Of a stretch of DNA of 27,270 bases, positions 1-8,452 are shown piece after piece. Where the stretch lies: positions 1 through 27,270 of the forward strand of contig JAMYGW020000030.1 of the NCBI GenBank assembly GCA_025617375.2, given 5' to 3'. Position numbers and translations under genes: made by a program. The notes under the pieces are model-generated. The model saw only the letters and a program-made list of their open reading frames with translations, was not told the origin of the DNA and made no database searches. Every line of letters starts with the position of its first letter. Position 1 is the first letter of the stretch. The DNA is from Acarospora socialis. Its lineage: Eukaryota; Ascomycota; Lecanoromycetes; Acarosporales; Acarosporaceae.

Positions 1-124
1 GGTGCGCTTCGCCGTGGGCTGATGCTTCCGAGGGCTGGGCCGGCGTGGCCCACCAGGGCACCTCCGCCGCCTCGCCCGCAGGCTAGCCGAGCTGGCCCCG
101 GGCGGGCTTCAAGCGAGGCGGGGG

Positions 125-1120
125 CTAGGGCGCGGGCCGGAACACGAGGAGGGCGGCGTCGGTCCCCAGCAGGCCGGCGCGGGCGGCGACGAACAGCCGG
201 TCCAGTTCGGGCACGAACAGCGAGGTGCGCGCGCCGGATTGCGTCCGGATGCGCGCGAGCAGGCGGTCGCCGGCCGTGTCCTGCTGCACGACGTCGACGG
301 CACCCTCGCCGCAGCTGACGTAAAGACGCCGACGCTTCGGGTCGAAGAACACGTCGTCGGCGTCGGCGCAGGTAGGAAGGCTGGCCGTCACGGCCCCGGT
401 CCGGGCGTCCAACAGCACGAGCCGCGCCGGGCTGCGGAACACGGTGGCGAGCACGCCGGCTGCGGCGTCGAGCGCCATCGGGAAGTTGGCCCGCAGGCCG
501 TCCGGCACGCGCCAGCTTGCGACCAGCTTGCCGGCTTGGAGGTCCACGACCGCGACTTGGCCGGCATCGGGCACATTCACGTAGGCGCGCCTGGCGTCCG
601 GGTCGATTTGGAACCCTTCGGGGTGGGCGGGCAGCTTGACGGTGCCCACGACAGACCGTTGTGCTGGGATTGAGCGTGGCGAGGCCGCCACCGCCGTAGC
701 CCACGACCAGGTGCCCGGTCCTTGGATCGAGCCGTATGTTGTCGGCGTCCTCGCCTAACGCGACGGTGCCCGCCGATTGCAGGTCGTCTCCCCGGAACAG
801 GCGGACCGACCCATCGCCGGCGCTCGCGACCGCGAGCAGGTCGGCGCCGGGGAGATGGCCGACGCCTTGCGGCTCCTTCAGCCCGGCGACGCGGTGGACG
901 ACCTTGCCCGACGCAAGGTCCACCGTGTCCACGCTGCCGTTGCCCAGTTCGGCCACGAACAGGCGCCCGCGCCGCAGGTCCACCGCCATGTGGTCGATGC
1001 GGCCCGAGACGTCGGGCAGCGGGATCGTGCGCTCCAGCACCAGCGGCCGCACCGGCTCTATGGCTCGGGACGCTTCAGACGGCAGGCTGCACAGCACGGA
1101 CAGCAGGGCAATGGGCGCGA
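125..1120 (-). pseudogene. YncE-like beta-propeller (YVTN repeat) protein, frameshifted
   Basis: Two minus-strand frames together encode a propeller of the YncE/YVTN type, presumably secreted or periplasmic. The upstream part (about 1120 down to 665) has a hydrophobic stretch resembling a signal peptide, then LERTIPLPDVSGRIDHMAVD and FVAELGNGSVDTVDL, typical blade motifs. The downstream part (from about 690 to the stop at 125) continues with YVNVPDAGQVAVVDLQAGK and KRRRLYVSCGEGAVDVV. The frame changes once, at about 657-672. The upstream frame has no stop before the window edge, so it reads through silently. Its 5' end is fused to an MFS-transporter fragment with no start codon of its own between them, which suggests a deletion junction. 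Propeller assignment is solid; substrate or binding role is unknown. Confidence 0.7.
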
Positions 1121-1392
1121 GCGCCCCGGTGGCCGCGCGCACCAAGTCGAGTGCGACCAGCATGGCGCGGGCGGGGGAGCTGGTTCACGAAGGCGCGGGC
1201 GATGGGCGCCACGCCGACATAGGCGACCATCTTGATCGCGAGGGCGGTGTCGAGCATGGCGCCGGCCTCCGCGCCCGCGAGCTGTAAGGCAACCAGGCCG
1301 AGAGCGGCGGTGGCAAGGCCGGTGCCGAAGAGCGCGATGACCTGGGCGGCGAACAGGTGGTGGTAGGTGTGGAAGCGAAGGGGCGTGAGCAT
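1115..1392 (-). pseudogene. MFS transporter N-terminal fragment
   Basis: The ATG at 1392 opens a hydrophobic protein beginning MLTPLRFHTYHHLFAAQVIA and running through two predicted membrane segments (ALFGTGLATAALGLVAL, then AIKMVAYVGVAPIARAF). The order of hydrophobic segments followed by QLPR and, after a frameshift near 1170, a LDLVRAA segment is what the first three helices of major-facilitator drug-efflux proteins look like. The remaining ~9 helices are absent: the frame enters the YncE-like gene instead. The start lies 11 bp past the resolvase stop with a GGGAT-type purine stretch upstream, so it could be co-transcribed with the resolvase. A non-functional remnant is most likely. Confidence 0.6.
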
Positions 1393-1402
1393 CTCGATAT
1401 CC

Positions 1403-2049
1403 CTACGCTGGCCCAGCGTGCTGCATGCTCTTCCCCTTGCGTCCGAGTAGCTTTTCGCCGTCCGACCGCAAGACACCTTTTGGGTCCACGTGCCGGTAGA
1501 GCGTCTGCCGGGGTGATGCCCAGCTCGGTGCACAGCTCGCCCACCTTGGTGCCGGGCTGGCCCATGGCGGCCTGGGCCAGGCGCAGCTTGGCCGCGGTCA
1601 TCTTGTAAGGGCGCCCGCCGTTGCGGCCGCGGGCGCGGGCAGAAGCCAAGACCCGCCTTGGTGCGCTCCACGATAAGCTCGCGTTCGAACTCGGCCAGCG
1701 CCGCGAAGAAGCCGAACATCAGCCGGCCATTGGCGGTCGTGGTGTCGATGGCGGCGCCCTCGCCGGCCAGTACCCGCAATCCCGCGCCGCGCTGGGTGAG
1801 GTCGCCCACGAGGTTGACCAAGTGGCGTAGGTCGCGTCCGAGCCGGTCAAGCTTCCAGGCGACCAGGGTGTCGCCGGACCGCACGGCCTTGAGGCACGCC
1901 TCCAGCCCGGGCCGGTCGTCGCGCTTGCCGGAAGCGTGGTCTTCATACAGGTGCCCGGCTTCCACGCCGGCAGCGAGCAGGGCATCCCTTTGCAGGTCGA
2001 GCACTTGGCTGCCGTCCGCCTTGCTCACCCGCATGTAGCCGATCAGCAC
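1403..2049 (-). pseudogene. Serine recombinase (Tn3-type resolvase), two frameshifts
   Basis: GTG start at 2049. The N-terminal catalytic domain is clear: GYMRVSKADGSQ with the nucleophile serine at residue 9, then WKLDRLGRDLRHLVNLV and FFAALAEFERELIVERT, the hallmarks of resolvase/invertase catalytic domains. A +1 frameshift near 1640 separates it from a segment reading GRNGGRPYKMTAAKLRLAQ, and a second near 1500 leads to a C-terminal helix-turn-helix (TLYRHV) ending at a TAG at 1403. Total length (~215 residues) is normal for small resolvases, so only two indels break it; either could be a sequencing error. The start is 10 bp after the PIN-toxin stop, so antitoxin, toxin and resolvase read as one operon. 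Confidence 0.85.
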
Positions 2050-2059
2050 GGGCCGTCCC

Positions 2060-2467
2060 TCACCGGATCACCTGGACGCTGACACCGGTTACCTCGGCTA
2101 TCCCCGCCCAGCCGCGGTCGGCGGTGAGGGCCGACGCGCCGAGTTCTGCCGCAAGGGCAAGGCAAGCGCGGTCGCCGAGCGACAGCCCGGCCGTGCGCGT
2201 GGCGGGCCGCAGCTCGGCCGAGCGCTGGGCTTGGGCCTCGGTCATGGGGGCGACCTCCAGGCCGAGGATGGCGACAGCCCGGGCTGCCTCTTGGGCTGGC
2301 AGACCATGGTCGGAGAGCTTGGCAAGCACCTCGGCCAGGTTGGCCGCCCCGATCACGCCGGCGCGCAGGTGCGCGCGCACCACCTCGGCGCCGGGTTCCT
2401 CGAACAGCAGGGCGAGCACGGCCGAGGCGTCGAGCACGACGGGGCTGCCGGTGGCAGAGCTACTCAC
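2060..2467 (-). CDS. vapC: PIN-domain toxin (VapC family)
   Basis: A PIN-fold ribonuclease, expected to cleave RNA when freed from its antitoxin. I use the GTG at 2467, which overlaps the antitoxin stop by 8 nt; a longer frame to 2554 would run inside the antitoxin gene and has no support. The acidic residues of the active site are all present: Asp in VVLDASAVLALL, Glu in NLAEVLAKL, Asp in LSLGDRACLALA and Asp in LTADRGWA. About 135 residues is the family's normal size and no break is visible, so this is probably a functional toxin. The resolvase follows 10 bp downstream. Confidence 0.88.
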   Translation of the reverse strand: MSSSATGSPVVLDASAVLALLFEEPGAEVVRAHLRAGVIGAANLAEVLAKLSDHGLPAQEAARAVAILGLEVAPMTEAQAQRSAELRPATRTAGLSLGDRACLALAAELGASALTADRGWAGIAEVTGVSVQVIR

Positions 2468-2708
2468 GCGCAGCGTCGGCCCGACGTTCGGCCAGTAGCT
2501 CGTCCGTGACGCCCTGGGCGCCTGGGGCATACCGCCGCACGAGGGCCTGGGCACGGCGCACAGCGTCGTCCACGCTCTCCAGCACGAGCCGGCCCTCGTC
2601 CTCGCGGATGATCAGCAGTCCGCCGCCTTCGACTTGGAGCTGTTGGCGCAAGCCGACAGGCAGCACCATCCGGCCATTCGCCGCGATTTGGACCCGGTAA
2701 TGCTCCAT
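2460..2708 (-). CDS. vapB: AbrB/MazE-type antitoxin (VapB-like)
   Basis: An 82-residue protein starting at the ATG at 2708. The N-terminus (MEHYRVQIAANGRMVLPVGL) is a swapped-hairpin AbrB DNA-binding domain, followed by an acidic/charged tail (DEGRLVLESVDDAVRRAQAL) of the kind that neutralises the partner toxin. Its stop overlaps the toxin start, a standard toxin-antitoxin arrangement giving translational coupling. A perfect 9-bp palindrome lies about 75-105 bp upstream, a plausible autoregulatory operator. Family assignment is confident; cognate pairing rests on the overlap. Confidence 0.88.
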   Translation of the reverse strand: MEHYRVQIAANGRMVLPVGLRQQLQVEGGGLLIIREDEGRLVLESVDDAVRRAQALVRRYAPGAQGVTDELLAERRADAARE

Positions 2709-2781
2709 GGCACGTCCTTCCTGGATGGCACAGACCTACATCGGATGCAGATCCGGGTCGAGTGGCAGGCACGCGCTGGAT

Positions 2782-2815
2782 CGTTGTCACTTATCAGCTC
2801 GATTGCGTGACAACG
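2782..2815. promoter_or_regulatory. Perfect 9-bp inverted repeat upstream of vapBC-resolvase
   Basis: CGTTGTCAC at 2782-2790 and GTGACAACG at 2807-2815 are exact reverse complements separated by 16 bp. The pair sits in the 109-bp gap between the antitoxin start and the end of the IS4-family element. It could be the operator for the AbrB antitoxin or part of a resolution site for the neighbouring resolvase; the sequence alone does not decide. Confidence 0.5.
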
Positions 2816-2816
2816 C

Positions 2817-4277
2817 GCCCTAATACCCACCCCTTTCAAGGTCTTTGAACAAGTCCCAGGTGCCGCGTTCTGATTTGACGAGCGGGCAGGAGCGGCACCA
2901 TCTGGACCACTGTTTTCGAGCGGTTCGAGCAACACGCGCCGGCGAGCGTGATGGCGCGGACCGCGCTGGAGCACGCGTTGCCGGCGGGCTGGGTCGACGA
3001 GGTGTTCGACCAGCACCGTGAGCGCCAGTATTCGCGCGAGCTGCTGTTCTCCACGGTGATCGAGTTGGTGACGCTGGTGTCCCTGGGCCTGCGCCCGTCG
3101 CTTCATGCAGCGGCGCGGGCGATGCCGACGCTGCCGGTCACGCTGGCGGCTCTGTATGACAAGGTGAACCGCACCGAGCCGGCCATCCTGCGCGCCCTGG
3201 TGCGCGGCAGCGCCGAGCGCCTGGCGCCGGTGGCCGCAGCCGTGGACGGCAGCACGATCCTGCCAGGCTGGCGCTTGCGCGTGCTCGACGGCAACCACCT
3301 GCCGGCGAGCGAGAAGCGCTTGGCGCCGCTGCGGGAGCACCGCGGCGCGGCGCTGCCAGGGCAGGCGCTGGTGGTCTACGACCCGGACAGCGGCTTGGTG
3401 ACCGACCTCGTGGCCGGCGAGGACGCGCATCAGAGCGAGCGTGCTTTGGCGGCGCCATTGCTGGACAGCGCGCAACCGGGGCAGCTGTGGATGGGCGACC
3501 GGCATTTCTGCACGCGCGTGATCATGCAGGGCTGGGACGAAGCGCAGGCCGGCTTCATCGTGCGCGAGCACGGCCGTCATCCCCGGCTGGCCGGGCAAGG
3601 GGAATGGCGCGGGTGCGGCCGCATCGGGACGGGCCAAGTGCGCGAGCAGGCAATCGAGGTGGCAGGGGCGCCGGCGCCGTGGCGACGCGTCGAACTCGCG
3701 CTGGACACGCCCACCGAGGCAGGCGAGCGCGTGATCCGGCTGTGGAGCAACCTGCCCGAGGAGATCAACGCCCGGCAGATCGCCGCTCTATACCGCACAC
3801 GCTGGCGCATCGAGGGCATGTTCCAGCGATTGGAGGCCGTGCTCAACAGCGAACTCCGCAGCCTGGGCCACCCCCGCGCGGCGTTGCTGGGCTTCGCCGT
3901 GGCTGTCTTGGCCTACAACGTCCTGTCCCTGCTGCAGCGCTGCGTGGAGCAGGCGCACCAGGACCGGAAGCCGCCGCCGGAGGTATCGACCTACCACCTG
4001 GCCCTGCATATCAGGAGCAGCTACGAGGGCATGCTGATCGCGCTGCCGCCCGAGCAATGGCGCCTCTCCAACGGCGACCCGACCGCCTTGGCTGATCGGC
4101 TGATGCAGCTGGCACGCAACATCGATCCCCGCCAGGTCGCCACCAGCAAGCGCCGGCCCAGGGTCGCCAAGCCCAAGGGATACGTCGATGCCGCTGTCGT
4201 GCGTGCCCAGGTGTCCACTGCACGGGTGCTCGCCCAGGCACGGGTAGCAACACCTTGAAAGGGGTGGGCGTAAGGGG
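2817..4277 (+). mobile_element. IS4-family insertion sequence
   Basis: Imperfect terminal inverted repeats of ~26 bp bound the element: 2817-2842 and 4252-4277. The inner part CCCACCCCTTTCAAGGT is identical in both. They enclose a single transposase gene whose stop lies inside the right repeat. No convincing target duplication is visible at the flanks. Confidence 0.8.
2948..4258 (+). CDS. IS4-family DDE transposase
   Basis: Full-length 436-residue transposase that cuts and joins the ends of the surrounding element. Catalytic motifs: first Asp in RVLDGNHLPASEKR, second Asp in MGDRHFCT, and the Y-R-E signature in YRTRWRIEGMFQRLE. The style (LDGNHL, then LPGQALVVYDP) matches the ISPepr1-like part of the IS4 family. 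Start is GTG 2948 or ATG 2951; an in-frame TGA about 20 codons upstream with no start in between rules out a longer product. No internal break, so probably active. Confidence 0.9.
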   Translation: MMARTALEHALPAGWVDEVFDQHRERQYSRELLFSTVIELVTLVSLGLRPSLHAAARAMPTLPVTLAALYDKVNRTEPAILRALVRGSAERLAPVAAAVDGSTILPGWRLRVLDGNHLPASEKRLAPLREHRGAALPGQALVVYDPDSGLVTDLVAGEDAHQSERALAAPLLDSAQPGQLWMGDRHFCTRVIMQGWDEAQAGFIVREHGRHPRLAGQGEWRGCGRIGTGQVREQAIEVAGAPAPWRRVELALDTPTEAGERVIRLWSNLPEEINARQIAALYRTRWRIEGMFQRLEAVLNSELRSLGHPRAALLGFAVAVLAYNVLSLLQRCVEQAHQDRKPPPEVSTYHLALHIRSSYEGMLIALPPEQWRLSNGDPTALADRLMQLARNIDPRQVATSKRRPRVAKPKGYVDAAVVRAQVSTARVLAQARVATP

Positions 4278-4284
4278 CCTTCCG

Positions 4285-4522
4285 ATGGCGCCTGACGAGT
4301 TCCGGGCCGCGCGCGAGCGGCTGGGCTGGTCGCGCCCGCACCTCGCCCAACGCCTCGGGGTGCGGGAAAGCTCCGTGCTGCCACTGGGAGAACGGTCGAA
4401 CGGCCATTCCAGACCGCCTGGCGGCTTGGATGCTGGCCCATGTCGCTGCACACGACACAGCGCCTAAGCTGCCGGAAGGCTGGAGCACTACGGCTGCTGG
4501 CCAACGCCTCACGGGAGCGTGA
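4285..4522 (+). pseudogene. XRE-family helix-turn-helix regulator, one frameshift
   Basis: The ATG at 4285 opens a Cro/CI-type HTH: FRAARERLGWSRPHLAQRLG followed by VRESSV. A frameshift near 4380 moves the rest to another frame, where WENGRTAIPDRLAAWMLAH completes the HTH recognition region and the gene ends at TGA 4522. Total ~79 residues, typical of small plasmid or phage repressors. It sits just right of the IS4 element, so its promoter may have been displaced. A short perfect palindrome 19 bp downstream could be its operator in front of the LPD29 gene. Confidence 0.65.
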
Positions 4523-4540
4523 CAGCAAAAGCCTTGTAAA

Positions 4541-4558
4541 GCACCCTATGCAGGGTGC
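4541..4558. promoter_or_regulatory. Perfect palindrome between XRE gene and LPD29 gene
   Basis: GCACCCT (4541-4547), ATGC spacer, AGGGTGC (4552-4558): an exact 7-bp inverted repeat in a relatively AT-rich 90-bp gap. It lies 57 bp upstream of the LPD29 start. The position fits an operator for the adjacent XRE-type protein; this is inference. Confidence 0.45.
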
Positions 4559-4614
4559 ATTATTCTCTCGTGCCGGACGCGATGGCGACCGGACGAGCGA
4601 AAGAGGCTCCCGCC

Positions 4615-5227
4615 ATGCAGGCAATCTACATCAACGTTACTGAGACCGCGAAGCTGATCCGGGCCGCACTCAAGCGCTCCTTTCCCCGCCACGAAGTTCA
4701 GCGTGCGCAGCCGCTCTTGCAGCGGTGGTCCATCCATCGACATCGCGTGGGAGGACGGCCCGGCCGCGCGCCTGGTCGATAACGTCGTTGGGCAGTTCCA
4801 GGGTGGCCGTTTCGACGGCATGATTGACCTGGCCTACAGCGTCGATCACTGGCTGCTGCCGGATGGCACTGCCACCGTTGCCAGCAGCGAGGGCACCGAA
4901 GGCAGCAAGGGCCTGCACGCTGCGGTGCGCGAGTGGATGCCGCACCCCGACGCCAAGCTGGTCCGGTTCGGCGCCAAGCATGTCATGACCCAACGCAGCT
5001 ACTCCGAGGCGTTCATGCTGCGGGTCCTCGCCAAGCTGCGCCGCGACGGCTTCGAGTGGGACGGCGACGAAGGCCCGATCAAGCATGGCTGGCCCGTCCA
5101 GGCCGAGTTCTGCCGGATCACCCGCAACGCGGCGCTGGTGCGGCACGGGCGCAGCTTCGGTTACGAGCCGAACCTTTCCAACGTGCTGCACCAGGTCCGG
5201 CACGCCTACATGGTGGTCAGCGCCTAA
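4615..5227 (+). pseudogene. LPD29-domain protein (large polyvalent protein-associated domain 29), one frameshift
   Basis: The start at ATG 4615 is supported by AAGAGG just upstream and by the domain's usual opening, YINVTETAKLIRAALKRSFP. At about 4683 (a CCCC run) the frame changes and the protein resumes with KFSVRSRS and SIDIAWEDGPAARLVDNVVG, then QGGRFDGMIDLAYSVDHWL, all characteristic of LPD29. Standalone LPD29 proteins occur mainly on plasmids and phages; LPD domains as a class are found in giant polyvalent proteins delivered during conjugation or infection. The C-terminal ~110 residues (HAAVREWMPHPDAKLVRFGA onward) are extra to the domain. A strong terminator follows 28 bp after the stop. 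With one indel removed this would be a ~204-residue protein; molecular function is unknown. Confidence 0.7.
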
Positions 5228-5255
5228 TCCCACGCTGTGGGCCGTGCCTACCGAG

Positions 5256-5282
5256 CCGCCGGGCACCCCCCGGCGGTTTTCT
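5256..5282 (+). terminator. Rho-independent terminator after LPD29 gene
   Basis: CCGCCGGG at 5256-5263 pairs with CCCGGCGG ending at 5276, with a short CA-rich loop, followed by TTTTCTT. This is the clearest intrinsic terminator in the window and ends transcription from the LPD29 gene. Confidence 0.85.
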
Positions 5283-5416
5283 TGCAGTGGTGCAAAACCA
5301 TTTAATCTCAACATGTTGCATTTTCAAAAATAGGCCAAAAACTCTCGGCGCCCGAACGTCTCATTGCCCCGCTTCCATCGCCGGCCATCTTCACCCTGCG
5401 TGGTCTCGCGCAGGAG

Positions 5417-5548
5417 ATGAACACCATGATGCAGCTACAAACGCAGACGCCGGACCCGGTGCCGCCGAGCCTACCTGAGTTGCCGCCGATCTTGCCGGAA
5501 ACGCCAGGGCCGGAGCCGGAGCCTGGGACCGACAAGCCGCCGATGCTA
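5417..5548 (+). pseudogene. Small proline-rich protein, 3' end cut off by ISAzo13 element
   Basis: The ATG at 5417 follows a GCAGGAG ribosome-binding site. The protein begins MNTMMQLQTQTPDPVPP and is almost entirely Pro, Glu, Leu and Thr (SLPELPPILPETPGPEPEPG), without hydrophobic segments. The reading frame runs into the left end of the ISAzo13 element at 5549. Short acidic proline-rich ORFs of this kind are common on alphaproteobacterial plasmids but I know of no assigned function. The 130-bp stretch between the upstream terminator and this ORF is AT-rich and probably holds its promoter. Confidence 0.5.
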
Positions 5549-6900
5549 AGGGCTCATCCGGGAATAACCGAATCGTGTGCCATGCGATCGGCTCGGTTGC
5601 GGATTTCCGTTGCTTGAGGAGTTTGTTACCCCGTTCGGATGATTGATCCGCACCCGATCCGCAAACGCTTCACGTCGCTTTGCCCGCACCTGAGCGAACG
5701 CGAGCGCCGCCTGTATGCCGCGGCCGAAGCGCGTGCCGCCGGATACGGCGGCATTGCTGCGGTGTCGGCGGTGACGGGGATTGTGGCGAGCACGATCGGC
5801 CGCGGCCTGAAGGAGCTGACGGCGCCCGACACGCTGGACCCGGACCGGACCCGCCGTCCCGGCGGCGGGCGCAAGCTGCTGGTGGCGAAGGATGCGACGC
5901 TGCTCGGCGACTTGCTGGCGCTGGTCGAGCCGAGCGAGCGCGGCGACCCGATGTCGCCGCTGCGCTGGACCTGCAAGAGCTTGTCGCAGCTGACGGCCGC
6001 GTTGGTCGCCCAGGGCCACCGGATCGGCCGCACGGTGGTGGGCGAGTTGCTGCACAAGCAGAAGTTCAGCCTGCAGGCCAACCGCAAGACCCGCGAAGGC
6101 GACAGCCACCCGGATCGGGATGCGCAGTTCGTGCACATCAACGACAGCGTCAAGGCGGCGTTGGCAGCAGGCCAGCCGGTGATCTCGGTGGACACCAAGA
6201 AGAAGGAGCTTGTGGGCGACTTCAAGAACGCCGGCCAGGCATGGCGTCCCCGGGGCGAGCCGGAGGAGGTCCGGGTGCACGACTTCCTGATCAAGGAGCT
6301 GGGCCGGGCGGTGCCGTATGGCGTCTACGACCTCGCCGCCAATGCCGGATGGGTCAGCGTCGGCATGAGCTGTGATACCGCGGCGTTCGCCGTGCAGACG
6401 ATCCGCCGCTGGTGGGCCGAGATCGGCAGCGCCCGCTACCCGGAGGCCACGCGGCTGGTGATCACTGCCGATGGCGGGGGAAGCAACGGCTCGCGCGTCC
6501 GGCTGTGGAAACGTGAGCTGCAACGCCTTGCCGACGAGTTGGGCATCGAGATCGCCGTGCACCACCTGCCGCCCGGGACCAGCAAGTGGAACAAGGTCGA
6601 GCACCGGCTGTTCTCGTTCGTCACGATGAACTGGAAGGCCCGGCCGCTGGTCAGCTACCGCGTCATCGTCGACCTGATCGGCGCCACGACGACCGACACC
6701 GGGCTGACCGTGCGCTGCGAGCTCGCCGAAACGCATCGCGTTTGCGGCTGGGACAGCGCCGACTATCCCAAGGGGATCGTCGTGTCCGACCGGGAGATGG
6801 ACGGCCTCAACATCAGCCGCGACGCCTTTCACGGCGAGTGGAACTACACCTTGCAACCAACCAACCCGTCAGTCCGAGCGCTTGTTTCCGGATGAACCCT
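5549..6900 (+). mobile_element. ISAzo13-family insertion sequence, copy 1 (complete)
   Basis: The ends are AGGGCTCATCCGG at the left and, reading inward, AGGGTTCATCCGG at the right. A TA dinucleotide borders both sides (5547-5548 and 6901-6902), consistent with a TA target duplication. It separates the proline-rich ORF from the coupling-protein gene. A truncated second copy lies inverted at 13879-14612, bordered by TA at its intact end too. Confidence 0.82.
5639..6895 (+). CDS. ISAzo13-family transposase
   Basis: Complete 418-residue DDE transposase. N-terminal helical DNA-binding part (AAVSAVTGIVASTIGRGLKE), then the catalytic core: Asp in VISVDTKKKELVGDFKN, Asp in LVITADGGGSNGSR and Glu in TSKWNKVEHRLFSFVTMNW. 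The KKKELVGDFKN and GGSNGSR strings are diagnostic for this family. The start ATG 5639 is preceded at some distance by GAGGAG. The last ten residues are encoded by the right inverted repeat. No breaks; likely active. Confidence 0.93.
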   Translation: MIDPHPIRKRFTSLCPHLSERERRLYAAAEARAAGYGGIAAVSAVTGIVASTIGRGLKELTAPDTLDPDRTRRPGGGRKLLVAKDATLLGDLLALVEPSERGDPMSPLRWTCKSLSQLTAALVAQGHRIGRTVVGELLHKQKFSLQANRKTREGDSHPDRDAQFVHINDSVKAALAAGQPVISVDTKKKELVGDFKNAGQAWRPRGEPEEVRVHDFLIKELGRAVPYGVYDLAANAGWVSVGMSCDTAAFAVQTIRRWWAEIGSARYPEATRLVITADGGGSNGSRVRLWKRELQRLADELGIEIAVHHLPPGTSKWNKVEHRLFSFVTMNWKARPLVSYRVIVDLIGATTTDTGLTVRCELAETHRVCGWDSADYPKGIVVSDREMDGLNISRDAFHGEWNYTLQPTNPSVRALVSG

Positions 6901-7516
6901 TAGCACCTTAGCCGGCGCAGCCCGCTATGCCTGGCGCAACCGGGCGCACCTCCGCCCGCCGCTTGCCCGAACCGCCGACACGAAACTTATCCGCGGAACC
7001 TCCGACAACCTGAGGCACGCGGACTGGCTCTCGATGGATCAGGCCCGCGAGTTGTTTCCCGGCCCACACCCGAAATGGGGCGGCGTCGTCATTGGCGAAG
7101 CATACCGCGTCGATCAGGACCCGGGCGCCAGCATGGCGTTCGACCCTCGCAACCCGGCGACGTGGGGGCTGGGCGGCAAAGCGCCGCTCCTGATCGACCC
7201 GTGCACGGTAGGGCCGACGCACTCGTTGCAGTTTAGCGGCTCGGGCGGCGGCAAAACCTCGGCCATGATCGCCACCCTGCTGCACTGGCAGGGGCCGGCG
7301 GTGGTGGTGGACCCGTCGCGAGAGATTGGGCCTGTCGTGCGCCGCGCCCGCGAGGCGATGGGCCATAAGGTCGTTGAGATTGCGCCCGGCGGCGCCGGGT
7401 TCGACATCCTGGCCGGCATTGACCCGCACTCGCCCAACGCGGTCCGCCGCGTGCTGAGCGTCACGGCCTCGATCTGCGGCGAGGAGGCGAACCGCAGCCG
7501 CGATGCCATCTTCTCG

Positions 7517-8410
7517 GAGCCTGTTTGACAGGATTGGCCAGTTGCGCGTTGTCGGTCCGCAAGGAGGCAAGCGATGTGGACTGACGCAGCGCGGGAACGA
7601 TACAAGGACGATGGCCGGCGCTACCCGAGCGACCTGACGGACGTGGAATGGCAGACGATTGAGCCGGTTTTGCGCGGCTATGCCACCCTGACGGCGGACC
7701 TGCGCGAGATGGTCAACGCCTGCCTGTATTTGGAGAAGGCGGGCTGCCCTTGGCGCTTCCTGCCAAAGGAGTTTGGGCCGTGGCAGACCGTGCGCACCTG
7801 GCACGACCGTTTCCGGGCCGACGGCATCTGGACCGACGTTGCCGCCCTGCTCACGCGGGCGGTGCGCGCCAAGCAAGGCCGGGAGCCTGAGCCGACAACC
7901 GCCCTCCTGGACAGCCAAAGCGTCGTGTCCGGCCCACAGACAGGCCCGCGCGGCGTGGACGGCCACAAGAAGGTGCGGGGCATCAAGCGCCATGTGCTGA
8001 CGTGCTCGCTGGGCTTCGTGCTGGCGGTCCTGGTCACGGCGGCCAACGTGCACGACACGCAGCCGGTGGCTGCGCTGCTGGCGCTTGCGGCCCAAGGCGG
8101 CTGGACCATCGGGCGTGTCAAGGTTGATGGCATCTACATCGGCCCGCGCATGGCGCAAGCAGCCCAGGACCACGGCGTGGACGTCCAGGTCACGACCCGA
8201 GACGCAGACGTGAAGGGCTTCAAGCCGCTGCCGCTGCGCTGGCGCATCGAGGCGACCTTTGGCACGCTGGCCAACCGCTGGCACCGCCTGACCCGCAACC
8301 TGGAGCAAAGCCCGGCTGCCGCCGAGGATGCTGTCAGCATCGCCAACTGCCATCGGCTGCTACGTGCCTATCACCGCCCCGAATATATCGTCGCGTGATC
8401 AAACAGGCTC
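7517..8410 (+). mobile_element. IS5-family insertion sequence in the coupling-protein gene
   Basis: 894 bp bounded by GAGCCTGTTTGA inverted repeats, with a 3-bp TCG duplication at 7514-7516 and 8411-8413. Taking out the element and one TCG leaves the coupling-protein frame open (AIFS followed by DAGRNLV). Confidence 0.9.
7574..8398 (+). CDS. IS5-family transposase
   Basis: A single 274-residue ORF starting ATG 7574 after AAGGAGG. Opening region YPSDLTDVEWQTIEPVL is the standard N-terminus of this family. Catalytic residues lie in ALLDSQSVVSGP (Asp), GRVKVDGIYIGP (Asp) and RWRIEATFGTLANRWHRLTR (Glu). Length matches one-ORF IS5 members of the IS1031/IS427 type. Intact. Confidence 0.93.
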   Translation: MWTDAARERYKDDGRRYPSDLTDVEWQTIEPVLRGYATLTADLREMVNACLYLEKAGCPWRFLPKEFGPWQTVRTWHDRFRADGIWTDVAALLTRAVRAKQGREPEPTTALLDSQSVVSGPQTGPRGVDGHKKVRGIKRHVLTCSLGFVLAVLVTAANVHDTQPVAALLALAAQGGWTIGRVKVDGIYIGPRMAQAAQDHGVDVQVTTRDADVKGFKPLPLRWRIEATFGTLANRWHRLTRNLEQSPAAAEDAVSIANCHRLLRAYHRPEYIVA

Positions 8411-8452
8411 TCGGACGCCGGGCGCAACTTGGTCGCCTGCCTGCTGGCCGAC

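Noticed and set aside
2612-3637. 341-codon minus-strand frame across vapB and the IS4 transposase
   Set aside because: Spans the IS end and overlaps two well-supported genes; low-complexity Arg/His-rich product.
5546-6856. 436-codon open frame antisense to the ISAzo13 transposase
   Set aside because: Mirror frame of a GC-rich gene; rich in Arg/His/Pro without any domain, and it spans the IS ends.
6908-8353. 481-codon minus-strand frame across the coupling-protein/IS5 boundary
   Set aside because: Crosses a demonstrable insertion boundary and has no recognisable motifs; antisense artefact.
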